From contig NZ_LIUF01000002.1 in the NCBI RefSeq assembly GCF_001280425.1, positions 496,001 through 560,000 on the forward strand: DNA of 64,000 nt, written 5' to 3'. Numbering within the stretch: the stretch's first letter is position 1; every line of letters begins with the position of its first letter. The notes below the pieces were generated by a model. That model was not told the DNA's origin. It saw only the letters and a program-made list of their open reading frames with translations, and did not search any database. The position numbers and the translations under genes were made by a program. Positions 8,339-16,870 of the stretch are shown in pieces. The stretch comes from Haloarcula rubripromontorii. Lineage in GTDB: Archaea; Halobacteriota; Halobacteria; Halobacteriales; Haloarculaceae.

Positions 8339-8935
8339 CTACGCCCGCTCGGACTCTCGCTCCGGCTCGGCGTCCGCATCGCTCCGGTTTCGGTCACGTT
8401 CGAGCGCGCGGTCGATTTCGTCGCTCGCCGACTCCACCGCTTCGACTTCCAGAACGTTCCCGCCGCCGGGGTCGATGACGATTACTTCCGTCCCCTCTTC
8501 GATAGGGTCGCCGGAACTGCGAGCCTGATAATAGGGATTGAAACCGCCGTCTTCCAGTTTGACCTCACCGTCGCTTCGGGTTACGCGCTCGGTAACCGTT
8601 CCGAACTGGCCCGTAAGCGAGTCAGAGCTGAGCGTCTGGCCACGGCCCGGTGCGGCGAAGTCGAGCTTTCGATACCCCCAGAGCGTGACCGCTGTCGTTG
8701 CAAGGACGACGACGGTAAGGATGAGTGGTGCGAGGATCCCAAGGCTCGCTGGAATGAACAGCCCGACCAGCCCTGCCGTCAGCAGGGCCACACCGAGAAC
8801 GAAAAAGTGGGTTCCAGGGGCGAGTGCCTCGCCCACGATGAGGCCCGCGCCGGCCAGAAACAGCAGGATAGAGAGCGACATACCTAACAGTGGTTCGGCC
8901 TGGAGCGGGGCAACTGTCGCCAGCGGGTTCACCAT
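8339..8935 (-). CDS. NfeD-family membrane protein
   Basis: A 198-residue protein from ATG 8935 (alternative internal ATG at 8881). Residues 18-95 carry three to four hydrophobic segments (SILLFLAGAGLIVGEALAPG, FFVLGVALLTAGLVGLFIP, LILTVVVLATTAVTLWG). The rest is the soluble OB-fold NfeD C-domain: LTGQFGTVTERV ... DGGFNPYYQARS ... PIEEGTEVIVIDPGGGNVLEVE, with an acidic tail. This is the short NfeD form without the ClpP-like protease. In conserved pairs it binds the stomatin encoded next to it, here immediately downstream. Confidence 0.88.
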   Translation of the reverse strand: MVNPLATVAPLQAEPLLGMSLSILLFLAGAGLIVGEALAPGTHFFVLGVALLTAGLVGLFIPASLGILAPLILTVVVLATTAVTLWGYRKLDFAAPGRGQTLSSDSLTGQFGTVTERVTRSDGEVKLEDGGFNPYYQARSSGDPIEEGTEVIVIDPGGGNVLEVEAVESASDEIDRALERDRNRSDADAEPERESERA

Positions 8936-9005
8936 GCCCTCACTTAGTGTCGGAGCAGGATTAAGTGTCGGGGTCAGGCGTGACACGCCCGACACTGCTG
9001 CAGCG

Positions 9006-9374
9006 TTACGCGTCGCTCGTCCGGACGAAGAACCCGTACAGCACTGCGGTTCCGAGCGCGACGGACAGGACCACGCCGCCGAGTACGGACGGCGTGTACA
9101 TCTCCGCCCCGAGGAACATCCGTCCGAGCGCGAGAATTGCGATACAGACCCCCAGTGCGACGAAGACGACATTCTCAGGCTTTGGCGCGTCGGGCGTCAC
9201 CTCGAGATCCGGAGCGAGCGAGCCGGCGACCGCGCCCTCCACGTCGTCAGCCGCGTCGCCATCGGGGTCGTCCTCGACCTGAATAACGTCGGCTTCCGTC
9301 GCCAGTTCGTACTCCTCGGTGAACGTGTCACCCGTAGCGGCCGCATCGTCTCGTGCGGCCCCGTCGTCATCCAT
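9006..9374 (-). CDS. Small two-TM membrane protein with acidic N-terminal domain
   Basis: A 122-residue protein. The first 60 residues are hydrophilic and strongly acidic, then two hydrophobic helices follow (about 66-84, VVFVALGVCIAILALGRMF, and 95-115, VLGGVVLSVALGTAVLYGFF). I do not recognise a function. It sits between metG (45 bp upstream) and nfeD (70 bp downstream), all on the same strand, so it could be co-transcribed with either group. The hairpin topology would place both termini on the cytoplasmic side. Confidence 0.7.
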   Translation of the reverse strand: MDDDGAARDDAAATGDTFTEEYELATEADVIQVEDDPDGDAADDVEGAVAGSLAPDLEVTPDAPKPENVVFVALGVCIAILALGRMFLGAEMYTPSVLGGVVLSVALGTAVLYGFFVRTSDA

Positions 9375-9419
9375 GGTCCGCGGTACGTGCCGTGACTACA
9401 AAAGCGCTGGCGACTGCGG

Positions 9420-11564
9420 TTACTTGATGCGGGTCCCCAGCGGGGCGTCCTCGTGCGTCGTCAGCAGGTCCGCCTCGTCGCCGGCGGCCAGTACCATCCC
9501 GTTGGATTCGATGCCGAACAGCTCGGCTTTCTCCATGTTCGCGAGGAGGATGACCCGCGTGCCGGGTAGGTCCGCGGCGTCGTGGAGCTGTCGGAGGCCG
9601 GCGACGACCTGCCGGACCTCGTGGCCGATGTCGACCTCCAGACGCAGGAGCTTGTCCGCGCCCTCAACCGGCTCGGCGCTCCGAATCTCGCCGACGCGCA
9701 TGTCGACGCCTTCGAAGTCCTCGAAGCTGATGCGCTCCTCGACAAGCGGCTGGAGGTCGGCGGCGTCCGCATCCCCGTCGTCCGCTTCGTCGCCGGCGTC
9801 CTCGCCGTCACCGTCGGACTCGTCATCGCTGGCCGCCGCAACGCGCTCCTGTAGTTCCTCGTTCAGCGCCTCGATGTGGTCGTCCTCGACCTGCTCGAAC
9901 AGCTCCGCGGGCTCGCCGAACTCGGCTGGCGGCGCTTCGAGCGCGCTGTCGAGGGTCACGTCCGCGACAGAGCCCTGTTCGCCGAGCTGGCCCCAGAGGC
10001 GCTCGGCCTTGCCCGGCAGCACGGGCTGCATGAGCACCGCGACGGCCTTCGTCAGCTGGACGCAGTCGCGGATGACCTGTTCGGCGCGGTCAGGGTCGTC
10101 GTCGACGAGGTTCCACGGCTCGTTGCGCTGGATGTACTCGTTGCCGTAGTTCGACAGCTCGATGGCGATTTCGGCCAGTTCACGGATGTCGTACTCGCGG
10201 ACGGCGGCCTCGAAGTCGTCGAGGGCGTCCTCGATGCGCTCGCGCACGTCGTCGCTGACAGCGGCGTCGGGCGTGCCGTCGTAGTTGCGCTCGGCGAACA
10301 ACAGCGAGCGGTAGATGAAGTTGCCGACGTTGCCGACGAGTTCGCCGTTGACCCGCTCCTGGAAGCGGTCCCACGAGAAGTCCACGTCGGTGTCGATCTG
10401 TGCGCCGGTCGCGATGTAGTACCGGAACAGGTCGGGGTGGAAGCCCGCGTCGAGGTACTCGTCGGCCCAGACGGCGCGGTTACGCGAGGTCGAGAGGGCT
10501 TTGCCGTCGATGCCGACGAAGCCGGTCGCCAGAATCGCCCGGGGCTCGTTGTACCCTGCCCCGCGCAACATGGCGGGCCAGAAGACGGCGTGGTGCTGGA
10601 TAATGTCGCGGCCGATGACGTGGATTATCTCGCCGTTGTCGTCGGTCCACTCGTCGTCCCATTCGGTGCCGTGGCGTTCCTCGCCGTCGACCGTCCAGAC
10701 CCCTTCCCAGTCGTACTCGTCGTCGCCGACGCGCTCGGAGTACTGCTTCGTCGAGGCGACGTACTCGATTGGCGCGTCGACCCAGACGTACAGCACGAGG
10801 TCCTCGCCGCCGTCAACGTCTTCGGGATAGTCCACGCCCCAGTCCATGTCGCGGGTGATACAGAGGTCCTGGAGTTCGCCCTCGATCCACTCGCGGGGCT
10901 GGTTCTGGGCGTTGTCGGTCCCTTCGAGACGGTCGAGGAAGCCCTGGAGGTACTCCTGGAAGTCCGAGAGCCGGAGGAACTTGTGTTCGCGGGTGCGGTA
11001 CTCGGCGGGGTTGCCCGTCAGCGTCGAGACGGGGTCCTCTATCTCGCCGGGTTCGAGGTGGCGCTGACACCCCTCGTCGCACTCGTCGCCGCGGGCCTGC
11101 TCGCCGCAGTAGGGACAGGTCCCTTCGACGTAGCGGTCCGGGAGTGGCTGGTCCTCCTCGGTGTCCCAGGCGACCTCGATTTCCTTCTCGTGGACGTGAT
11201 CGTTTGCGACCCACGAGCGGACGAATTCCTGAGTGAGTTCGACGTTGGTCTCGTCGTCGGTGTGCCCGTAGTTGTCGAATTCGATGTTGAACTGCGGGAA
11301 CGTCTCGGCGTAGGTCTCGTGGAAGTCAAGCGCGAACTCCCGCGGCTCGACGCCTTCTTCGGCGGCGTTGACCGCTACTGGCGTGCCGTGCATGTCCGAC
11401 CCCGAAACGAACGCCGTCTGCTGGCCGATCCGTCGGAGAGCGCGCGATAGTGCGTCCCCGTCGACGTACGTCCTGAGGTGGCCGACGTGCAAGTCACCGT
11501 TCGCGTAGGGCAACCCACAGGTCACGACCGCCGGCTGGTCCGTCGGAAACTCGTCGTTGCTCAT
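9420..11564 (-). CDS. metG: Methionyl-tRNA synthetase with C-terminal tRNA-binding domain
   Basis: A 714-residue class I synthetase that charges tRNA-Met. The HIGH motif appears as PYANGDLHVGHLRTYVDGD near residues 19-37. The zinc knuckle region CPYCGEQARGDECDEGC fits the archaeal four-cysteine type. The KMSKS loop is GKALSTSRNRAVW, the usual KxSxS variant. The anticodon-binding helical domain follows. After a very acidic linker (SDGDGEDAGDEADDGDAD) the last 110 residues form an EMAPII/Arc1p-like OB-fold (FEGVDMRVGEIRSAEPV ... LRLEVDIGHEVRQVVAGLR) used for tRNA binding and dimerisation. Length is normal for haloarchaea. Confidence 0.97.
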   Translation of the reverse strand: MSNDEFPTDQPAVVTCGLPYANGDLHVGHLRTYVDGDALSRALRRIGQQTAFVSGSDMHGTPVAVNAAEEGVEPREFALDFHETYAETFPQFNIEFDNYGHTDDETNVELTQEFVRSWVANDHVHEKEIEVAWDTEEDQPLPDRYVEGTCPYCGEQARGDECDEGCQRHLEPGEIEDPVSTLTGNPAEYRTREHKFLRLSDFQEYLQGFLDRLEGTDNAQNQPREWIEGELQDLCITRDMDWGVDYPEDVDGGEDLVLYVWVDAPIEYVASTKQYSERVGDDEYDWEGVWTVDGEERHGTEWDDEWTDDNGEIIHVIGRDIIQHHAVFWPAMLRGAGYNEPRAILATGFVGIDGKALSTSRNRAVWADEYLDAGFHPDLFRYYIATGAQIDTDVDFSWDRFQERVNGELVGNVGNFIYRSLLFAERNYDGTPDAAVSDDVRERIEDALDDFEAAVREYDIRELAEIAIELSNYGNEYIQRNEPWNLVDDDPDRAEQVIRDCVQLTKAVAVLMQPVLPGKAERLWGQLGEQGSVADVTLDSALEAPPAEFGEPAELFEQVEDDHIEALNEELQERVAAASDDESDGDGEDAGDEADDGDADAADLQPLVEERISFEDFEGVDMRVGEIRSAEPVEGADKLLRLEVDIGHEVRQVVAGLRQLHDAADLPGTRVILLANMEKAELFGIESNGMVLAAGDEADLLTTHEDAPLGTRIK

Positions 11565-11630
11565 ACCTGTTCGTGTGCCACCGACGGGTCAAAAGGGGGT
11601 TGGTTTCGGCGTGGTGGCCGCGCTCCGCGG

Positions 11631-12215
11631 TCACAGCAACGCGAGCGTGCCCCCTGCCAGCCCGAGTGTCACGACGAGCCGTCCGGCACTGCCGAAGAAC
11701 GTCGCTGCGCCGAACCGATAGTAGTCGCGTTCGAGGACGGTGAACGCGTAGATAGAGATGGTGTCGGGGAAAAACGGCACACAGAGCGCGAGCGCCAGAC
11801 CGACGTAGCCGTACTTCTGTGCTAGCTGTACCGTCTTTTTTTCCGACCACTCGATGATGTTGAACCGGGAGCGCTTGATTCGGCGAACGAGCGGGCCGTA
11901 CTCCTTTGCCTCCTGACCGATGTGGAAAGCGACGAGACTGCCAAACGCCTTCCCCAGACCACTGACGATGATAATCGCCACCAGATTCCCGTTCGTGGAG
12001 AGTCCAAGTCGAAGGGTTTCGGCCGGAACCAGCACGACCTCGCTCGGAAGCGGGAGAATGAACGCGATCAGAAACGAGTACACCGCGATGATACCCAGTC
12101 CGGTCGGACCAGTGGCCGTACAGACGGCTTCTTCGAGCGGCGACAGTGGGGTGCCAGCGGTCGTACAGTCACCGATGAAGGCGATGAACGCTGCGGTCGG
12201 TACTACCAAGTCCAC
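11631..12215 (-). CDS. VTT/DedA-like (YqaA-type) membrane protein
   Basis: A 194-residue integral membrane protein. I choose the GTG at 12215 (VDLVVPTAAFIAFIG), with AGAGAG upstream; a longer in-frame extension has no conserved character. The VTT-domain signatures are visible: FILPLPSEVVLVPAETL early and ALCVPFFPDTISIYAF late, with amphipathic IGQEAKEYGPLVRRIKRS between, and hydrophobic helices at both ends. The superfamily includes DedA proteins and TMEM41B/VMP1 lipid scramblases; archaeal members are thought to work in lipid or polyprenyl-phosphate handling. It is preceded after 68 bp by the decarboxylase gene on the same strand. Confidence 0.78.
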   Translation of the reverse strand: MDLVVPTAAFIAFIGDCTTAGTPLSPLEEAVCTATGPTGLGIIAVYSFLIAFILPLPSEVVLVPAETLRLGLSTNGNLVAIIIVSGLGKAFGSLVAFHIGQEAKEYGPLVRRIKRSRFNIIEWSEKKTVQLAQKYGYVGLALALCVPFFPDTISIYAFTVLERDYYRFGAATFFGSAGRLVVTLGLAGGTLALL

Positions 12216-12283
12216 GTCTCTCTGTAGCAAACAGGCACTTCTAAACCTTCGTATTACTGCTCGGGAGTTCTCGGTAGGCGTTG

Positions 12284-13336
12284 TTAGTACCAGTCGAGAT
12301 CTGCGACAAATGACCGTAGCATCGACCGCGTGACGTGGGGCATACACACGACGCGCATCTCACCGGCCCCGGTCTTCGAGACTCGCCAGCCGCGATCCCG
12401 GAGTTCGTCGGTCATCGGCACCGAGAGGTCCGCCGCGACCAGCGGCAGTTCCGGGCCGACCACGTCGTGGCCCCGCGCCGACAGCTGGTCGGCCAGCCAG
12501 TCCGCGTTCGCCATCGACGTTTCGTACTGCTGGCGGTAGCCCGTCGGCCACAGCGCCTCCATCGCGGCGACGGCCGAGGCGACGCCCGCGCCGGACCGCG
12601 TGCCCGTCAGCGTGAGCTGGTCGGTCGATTCGAGATACGGCGTCTCGACGGCGAGTTCGTCGAGCAGCGACCGGTCCCGAGCCAGCAGTCCGCCGGCGGG
12701 GACCGCCGCTTGTCCGACCTTGTGGGGGTCGATGGTCATCGTGTCGATGTCCGCGTGGCCGAAGTGCCAGTCGTGGTCGGTGAACGGGAGGTAGAATCCG
12801 CCCCACGCGGCGTCGACGTGACAGAGGGCGTCGACCGTCTCGGCGAGGTCGGCGATGGCCGGAATCGGATCGACGTAGCCGTACTCGGTCGAGCCGGCGA
12901 CGCCGACGACACACACCGTGTCCTCGTCGACGAGTTCCGCCATCGCCGCCATGTTGACACGGTAGTCCGTTGCCGGCGCGGTCCGCAGTTCAACCCCGAG
13001 GACGTCAGCAGCCTTGGTAAAGGAGAAATGCGCGTGGACGGGCGCGACCACGTTCGGGTCGTCCGTATCGGCGCGGTTACGGGCGATGCGTATCGCCTGA
13101 AGATTGGCCTCTGTCCCGCCCGAGGCAACGTAGCCTGCGGGGTCCGAGAGCCCGGTGATCTCGCCGAGATAGTCGACGGCCTCGTGTTCAAGATCGGCGA
13201 TGGTCTCGTACGTACCCGGGTCTCCGGGATTCGTCGCGAGGAAGCGTTCCGCCGCTTCGCGTGCCGACGGGTGTGGCACGGTACACATCGACGAGAGGAC
13301 GCGCTCGAAGTCCTGTGGCGCTGCCCGCTGGAGCAT
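12284..13336 (-). CDS. mfnA: PLP-dependent group II decarboxylase (MfnA type; probable aspartate decarboxylase)
   Basis: A 350-residue pyridoxal-phosphate enzyme of the MfnA family. The PLP lysine is Lys206 in [21 protein letters not shown]-contacting HVDAAWGG (173-180) and [16 protein letters not shown] (72-87) are also present. In methanogens MfnA makes tyramine for methanofuran, which haloarchaea lack. In Thermococcus the homologue is an aspartate 1-decarboxylase producing beta-alanine for CoA. Because the beta-alanine-using ligase is encoded about 4.6 kb away, aspartate decarboxylation is my preferred reading. Promoter: TATACTCGCG within 30 bp of the ATG on the minus strand. Confidence 0.9.
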   Translation of the reverse strand: MLQRAAPQDFERVLSSMCTVPHPSAREAAERFLATNPGDPGTYETIADLEHEAVDYLGEITGLSDPAGYVASGGTEANLQAIRIARNRADTDDPNVVAPVHAHFSFTKAADVLGVELRTAPATDYRVNMAAMAELVDEDTVCVVGVAGSTEYGYVDPIPAIADLAETVDALCHVDAAWGGFYLPFTDHDWHFGHADIDTMTIDPHKVGQAAVPAGGLLARDRSLLDELAVETPYLESTDQLTLTGTRSGAGVASAVAAMEALWPTGYRQQYETSMANADWLADQLSARGHDVVGPELPLVAADLSVPMTDELRDRGWRVSKTGAGEMRVVCMPHVTRSMLRSFVADLDWY

Positions 13337-13478
13337 CTATCGCGAGTATAGAGGGGGAGCGGTTTAGCCGTTATGCTCGCCTGTGTCGTTGTCTGCTGTT
13401 TATTCCTCCTGACGGTAGCACGCTGGTCAGGCGGTAGGGCCACCCGAACTCGGTCCGGGCGCGGGCTTCCCAGCCGAG

Positions 13479-14381
13479 TTACCAGTTCGACGGCCCGATT
13501 TTCTTCGTCGCCTTCGCGCGAAAGCCCGTGGGACCGATCAGTGACTCGAACACAGTCTGGCGCTCGGAATCGAGCGCGCCGCCGAAGGAGCCGACTCGCA
13601 TCGTCCGATACGTCTCGAAGCCCTTGTCGTTGGAGTAGAAGTAAACGCTGCCGTGCAACAGGCCGTGAATGAGTTCGTCCGACCGCACGTCTCCGGCAGG
13701 GCGGTTGAGTTTGACGAAGGCTACGTTCCCCCAGTTGACGACTGCCTCACGGAGCCCCATCAGGAACGCGATCTCGTGGTTCTGGGGCAGGCCGAACTTC
13801 GTCGCCCGTTCGAGGTCGGTCAGCGAGTCGATGACGATGAGCGTCTCTGCGGCGTCGCTCACCCGGTCGCTGATGTCGGCTAGCAGTTTCTCGAACGTTT
13901 CCGCAGCAGGCTCTCGCTCCGGCGGCTCCGCGTCGGGCTGTTCGATTTCTGCGTCGCTCCGTCGCGCATCGAACAGCGCTTCGGGGACTGGCAACAGCTC
14001 CATGAACCGCTGAGAGAAATCGGCGACGGCCATGTTATCAGTGAGCGTATCGAACTGGTAGCCGTCGAGCACGGCGTCGAGTTCGCTGTAGACGTGCTCG
14101 CGGTCGTGCGAGAGCGTGATGTAGGTCACCGACTCCGGAATCGCCTCGCTGCGCCGGGCGATGCCGTTCGGGACCATCTCCGGGCGGTGTTTCGCGAGCA
14201 TCAGCGTTGCGAGGCTGGTGTAGGTGAAGGCGTCGCCTCCCGCATCAGAGGCCCCCGCCAGCAGGACCGTACTCCCCGTCGGAATTCCGCGGACCTGTCC
14301 ATCCAGTCCAGGGATGCCGAAGGGAATGTAAGACACACCGGAGCTGATACTCTTGGCTTCCGGTGTCGGTTCGGATGCCAT
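13479..14381 (-). CDS. RAD55/KaiC-like RecA-fold protein with degenerate P-loop
   Basis: A 300-residue protein starting MASEPTPEAK at ATG 14381. The layout is RecA/KaiC-like: SYIPFGIPGLDGQVRGIPTGS (entry strand), a P-loop position at residues 43-50 reading GASDAGGD where GxxxxGK[ST] is expected, and an intact Walker B, ETLIVIDSLTDLERA. The missing Lys and Thr imply loss of, or very altered, ATP hydrolysis. Later segments (LMGLREAVVNWGNVAFVKLN, LLHGSVYFYSNDKGFETYRTM) match haloarchaeal RAD55-like proteins often described as HTR-like. It may be a regulatory scaffold. It is followed on the same strand by the decarboxylase, 142 bp away. Confidence 0.75.
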   Translation of the reverse strand: MASEPTPEAKSISSGVSYIPFGIPGLDGQVRGIPTGSTVLLAGASDAGGDAFTYTSLATLMLAKHRPEMVPNGIARRSEAIPESVTYITLSHDREHVYSELDAVLDGYQFDTLTDNMAVADFSQRFMELLPVPEALFDARRSDAEIEQPDAEPPEREPAAETFEKLLADISDRVSDAAETLIVIDSLTDLERATKFGLPQNHEIAFLMGLREAVVNWGNVAFVKLNRPAGDVRSDELIHGLLHGSVYFYSNDKGFETYRTMRVGSFGGALDSERQTVFESLIGPTGFRAKATKKIGPSNW

Positions 14382-14439
14382 ACCGTAACGAAGCGAACGG
14401 CGCAAAAAAACCTGCTGGCTACGTCAGCCGACTGCGGTC

Positions 14440-16749
14440 TCAGCGGACCGATTCCAGCAACAGGCGCTGTTCGACGCGCTTGACCTCGTGTTGCACGTCA
14501 CGCACGGCGTCGATGTTCGGCGAGATGGACGTAACTCCCTCGTCGACGAGGAAATCAACCATCTGGGGCTTCGAGGCGGCCTGACCGCAGATGCTCGTGG
14601 CGACGTCGTGCTCGCGGCAGGTCCCGATGACCTGGCGCATGAGTTCGAGGACAGCCGGGTGGAGTTCGTCGAAGCGGTCGGCGACGTTGCCGTTGTTGCG
14701 GTCGACGGCCAGCGTGTACTGGGTGAGGTCGTTCGTCCCGAAGGAGACGAAGTCGATGCCGGCCTCGCAGATGTCTTCGATGGACAGCGCGCTCGCCGGG
14801 GTTTCGACCATGACGCCCCAGTCGCGCTTCTCGGGGTCGATACCGACCTCCTGCATCAGCGCCTTCGCCCGCAGGATGTCCTCGGCGTCGGTGACCAGCG
14901 GGAGCATCAGCTCGACGTTGTCGTAGCCCAGGTCGTACAGGCGCTCGAACGCGCGGAGTTCGAGTTTGAACTCGCCGGGCCGGTCGAGCGAGCGGCGGAT
15001 GCCCCGGTAGCCCAGCATCGGATTGTGCTCGCTGGGTTCGTCCTCGCCGCCCTGGAGCTGTCGGAACTCGTCGGAGGGGGCATCGAGCGTGCGGACGCGG
15101 ACCGGGCGCGGATAGAACGCCTCGGCGACGGAGCGGACGCCCTCGACGATTTCGTCGACGTACGCGCGCTCGCCGTGGTCTTCGACGTAGCGCGAGGGCG
15201 TCTTGTCTGTCGAGAGAATCATATGCTCGATTCGCAGCAGGCCGACACCGTCGGCCCCCGTCGCGGCGGCCCGCTCAGCAGCCTCCGGAATGGAGACGTT
15301 GACCTTGACCTCCGTTCCGGTCATCGGCTTGACGGGCGAATGTCCCTCGACCGCTGCGGTGTCGCCCTCGTCCTCGCTCGTCTCCGGGACCTTGGCCCCT
15401 TTCTCGACTGTGCCCTTGTCACCGTCGAGCGTGACAGTTTCGCCGTCCCGGAGCTTCTGTGTCGCGTCCTCCGCGCCGACGACGGCCGGGACGCCGAGTT
15501 CGCGGGAGACGATGGCCGCGTGGCTGGTCATCCCGCCTTCGTCGGTGATGATGCCGTTTGCCCGTTTCATCGCCGGCACCATGTCCGGCGTGGTCATCTC
15601 GGCGACGATGATATCGCCGTCCTCGACCTTGTCGAGGTTGTCGAGCTTGTCGACGATGCGGACGACGCCGGTGACCCGGCCCGGCGCGGAGCCGATGCCG
15701 GAGAGCCGGACCGACTCCGACTGGCTCTCCATCGCCCCGCCGTCGGCGACGCCCGACTGCGCCCCCGGCGGCTGACTCTCGGCTTCGTCGGCCGAGCCGG
15801 CGCTTCCTTCGGGGTCGTCGATGGTGGTAATCGGGCGGGACTGGAGCAGATACACCTCGCCCTCGTAGACTGCCCACTCCACGTCCTGTGGAGTGTCGTA
15901 GTGCCCCTCGACGCGTTCGCCGACCTCCAGGAGTCGGTGTATCTCCTCGTCAGAGAGGACCCGTTCGTTGCGTTTCTCTTCGGGAACGGAGCGTTCGATT
16001 GTCTCGCCGTCCTCGCCCCGTACACACATCACCTTCTTGTCGGCGACGGTCACCTCGTCGATGGTCCCCGTCTCGCGGTCGATAATGTAGTTGTCGGGCG
16101 AGACCGCGCCAGAGACGACCGCTTCGCCCAGCCCCCACGCGGCCTCGATGATGGCCGTCGGGCCGCCGGTCGAGGGGTGGCTGGTGAACATGACGCCCGA
16201 TTTCTCCGCGTCGACCATCTGCTGGACGACGACGGCGATGTCCACGGCGTCGTGGGCGAAGTCGTTCTCGTTGCGGTAGTAGATGGCCCGCTGGGTGAAA
16301 AGCGACGCCCAGCACTCCTTGACTCGCTGCAGGAGGTCTGCACGCGAGACGTTCAGGTACGTGTCCTGCTGCCCGGCGAAGGAGGCGTCCGGGAGGTCCT
16401 CCGCGGTTGCCGAGGACCGGACGGCCACGTCCTCGTCGCCCATCTCGTCGTAGGCGGCCAGCAGGTCCTCGCGGACCGACGGCGGTGTGTCCGTTTCCAG
16501 AATCAGTTCCTGGGCGCGCTCGGCCGCCTCGGCCAGCGCCTGCGAGTCGTCGCTGTCGACATCGACGGCCTCGAACAGCGGCTCGTCGATTCCAGTTGCT
16601 TCGATGAACGACCGATACGTGTCGGCGGTAACGACGAACGCCGACGGAACGGGCAGGCCCGCTCCGGTCAGTTCTCCGAGAGACGCCGCCTTGCCGCCGA
16701 CCCGCGCCAGGTCGTCGGCACCGATTTCATCGAGCCACAGTGTTGGCAT
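14440..16749 (-). CDS. ppsA: Phosphoenolpyruvate synthase
   Basis: A 769-residue enzyme converting pyruvate, ATP and water to PEP, AMP and phosphate, the entry step of gluconeogenesis. The order is canonical: N-terminal ATP-grasp domain (DLARVGGKAASLGELTGAG, FAGQQDTYLNVS), central phosphohistidine domain with the catalytic His in GGMTSHAAIVSRELGVPAVVG, and the C-terminal TIM-barrel PEP/pyruvate domain (MVETPASALSIEDI, VSFGTNDLTQYTLAVDRNNG, SICGQAAS with the catalytic Cys). An acidic Ser/Pro insert precedes the His domain. A perfect 20-bp palindrome upstream is a candidate operator. Confidence 0.97.
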   Translation of the reverse strand: MPTLWLDEIGADDLARVGGKAASLGELTGAGLPVPSAFVVTADTYRSFIEATGIDEPLFEAVDVDSDDSQALAEAAERAQELILETDTPPSVREDLLAAYDEMGDEDVAVRSSATAEDLPDASFAGQQDTYLNVSRADLLQRVKECWASLFTQRAIYYRNENDFAHDAVDIAVVVQQMVDAEKSGVMFTSHPSTGGPTAIIEAAWGLGEAVVSGAVSPDNYIIDRETGTIDEVTVADKKVMCVRGEDGETIERSVPEEKRNERVLSDEEIHRLLEVGERVEGHYDTPQDVEWAVYEGEVYLLQSRPITTIDDPEGSAGSADEAESQPPGAQSGVADGGAMESQSESVRLSGIGSAPGRVTGVVRIVDKLDNLDKVEDGDIIVAEMTTPDMVPAMKRANGIITDEGGMTSHAAIVSRELGVPAVVGAEDATQKLRDGETVTLDGDKGTVEKGAKVPETSEDEGDTAAVEGHSPVKPMTGTEVKVNVSIPEAAERAAATGADGVGLLRIEHMILSTDKTPSRYVEDHGERAYVDEIVEGVRSVAEAFYPRPVRVRTLDAPSDEFRQLQGGEDEPSEHNPMLGYRGIRRSLDRPGEFKLELRAFERLYDLGYDNVELMLPLVTDAEDILRAKALMQEVGIDPEKRDWGVMVETPASALSIEDICEAGIDFVSFGTNDLTQYTLAVDRNNGNVADRFDELHPAVLELMRQVIGTCREHDVATSICGQAASKPQMVDFLVDEGVTSISPNIDAVRDVQHEVKRVEQRLLLESVR

Positions 16750-16870
16750 GGACTCACTCGTACCATCTCCAACGACAATTAAGGAAGTTCCGGTTACAGC
16801 CAGTGATGCGGCCGCTCTTCACTCGATTTCGAGTGAATTAGGCGGTCACGCCGCCGGTGCGGTTGCGTGG
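16750..16870 (-). promoter_or_regulatory. ppsA promoter with inverted repeat 16818-16837
   Basis: On the minus strand an AT-rich box CTTAATTG (16776-16784) lies about 30 bp before the ATG. Farther upstream TTCACTCG-attt-CGAGTGAA (16818-16837) is a perfect 8+8 inverted repeat. Its core CACT-N7-GAGTG resembles the published Halobacterium TrmB element TACT-N7/8-GAGTA, and ppsA is a known TrmB target there. The position upstream of TATA would fit activation rather than repression. Confidence 0.5.

Noticed and set aside
6879..8528. 549-codon plus-strand frame opposite the SPFH gene
   Set aside because: Shadow frame; the minus-strand protein has an unmistakable SPFH domain and anchor.
9876..11450. 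524-codon plus-strand frame opposite metG
   Set aside because: Same reason: complementary frame of an intact synthetase, no motif, low-complexity Val/Asp/Leu composition.
14488..16782. 764-codon open frame on the plus strand opposite ppsA
   Set aside because: Antisense shadow of a well-supported gene in GC-rich DNA; Arg/Val/Asp-rich composition without any recognisable motif.
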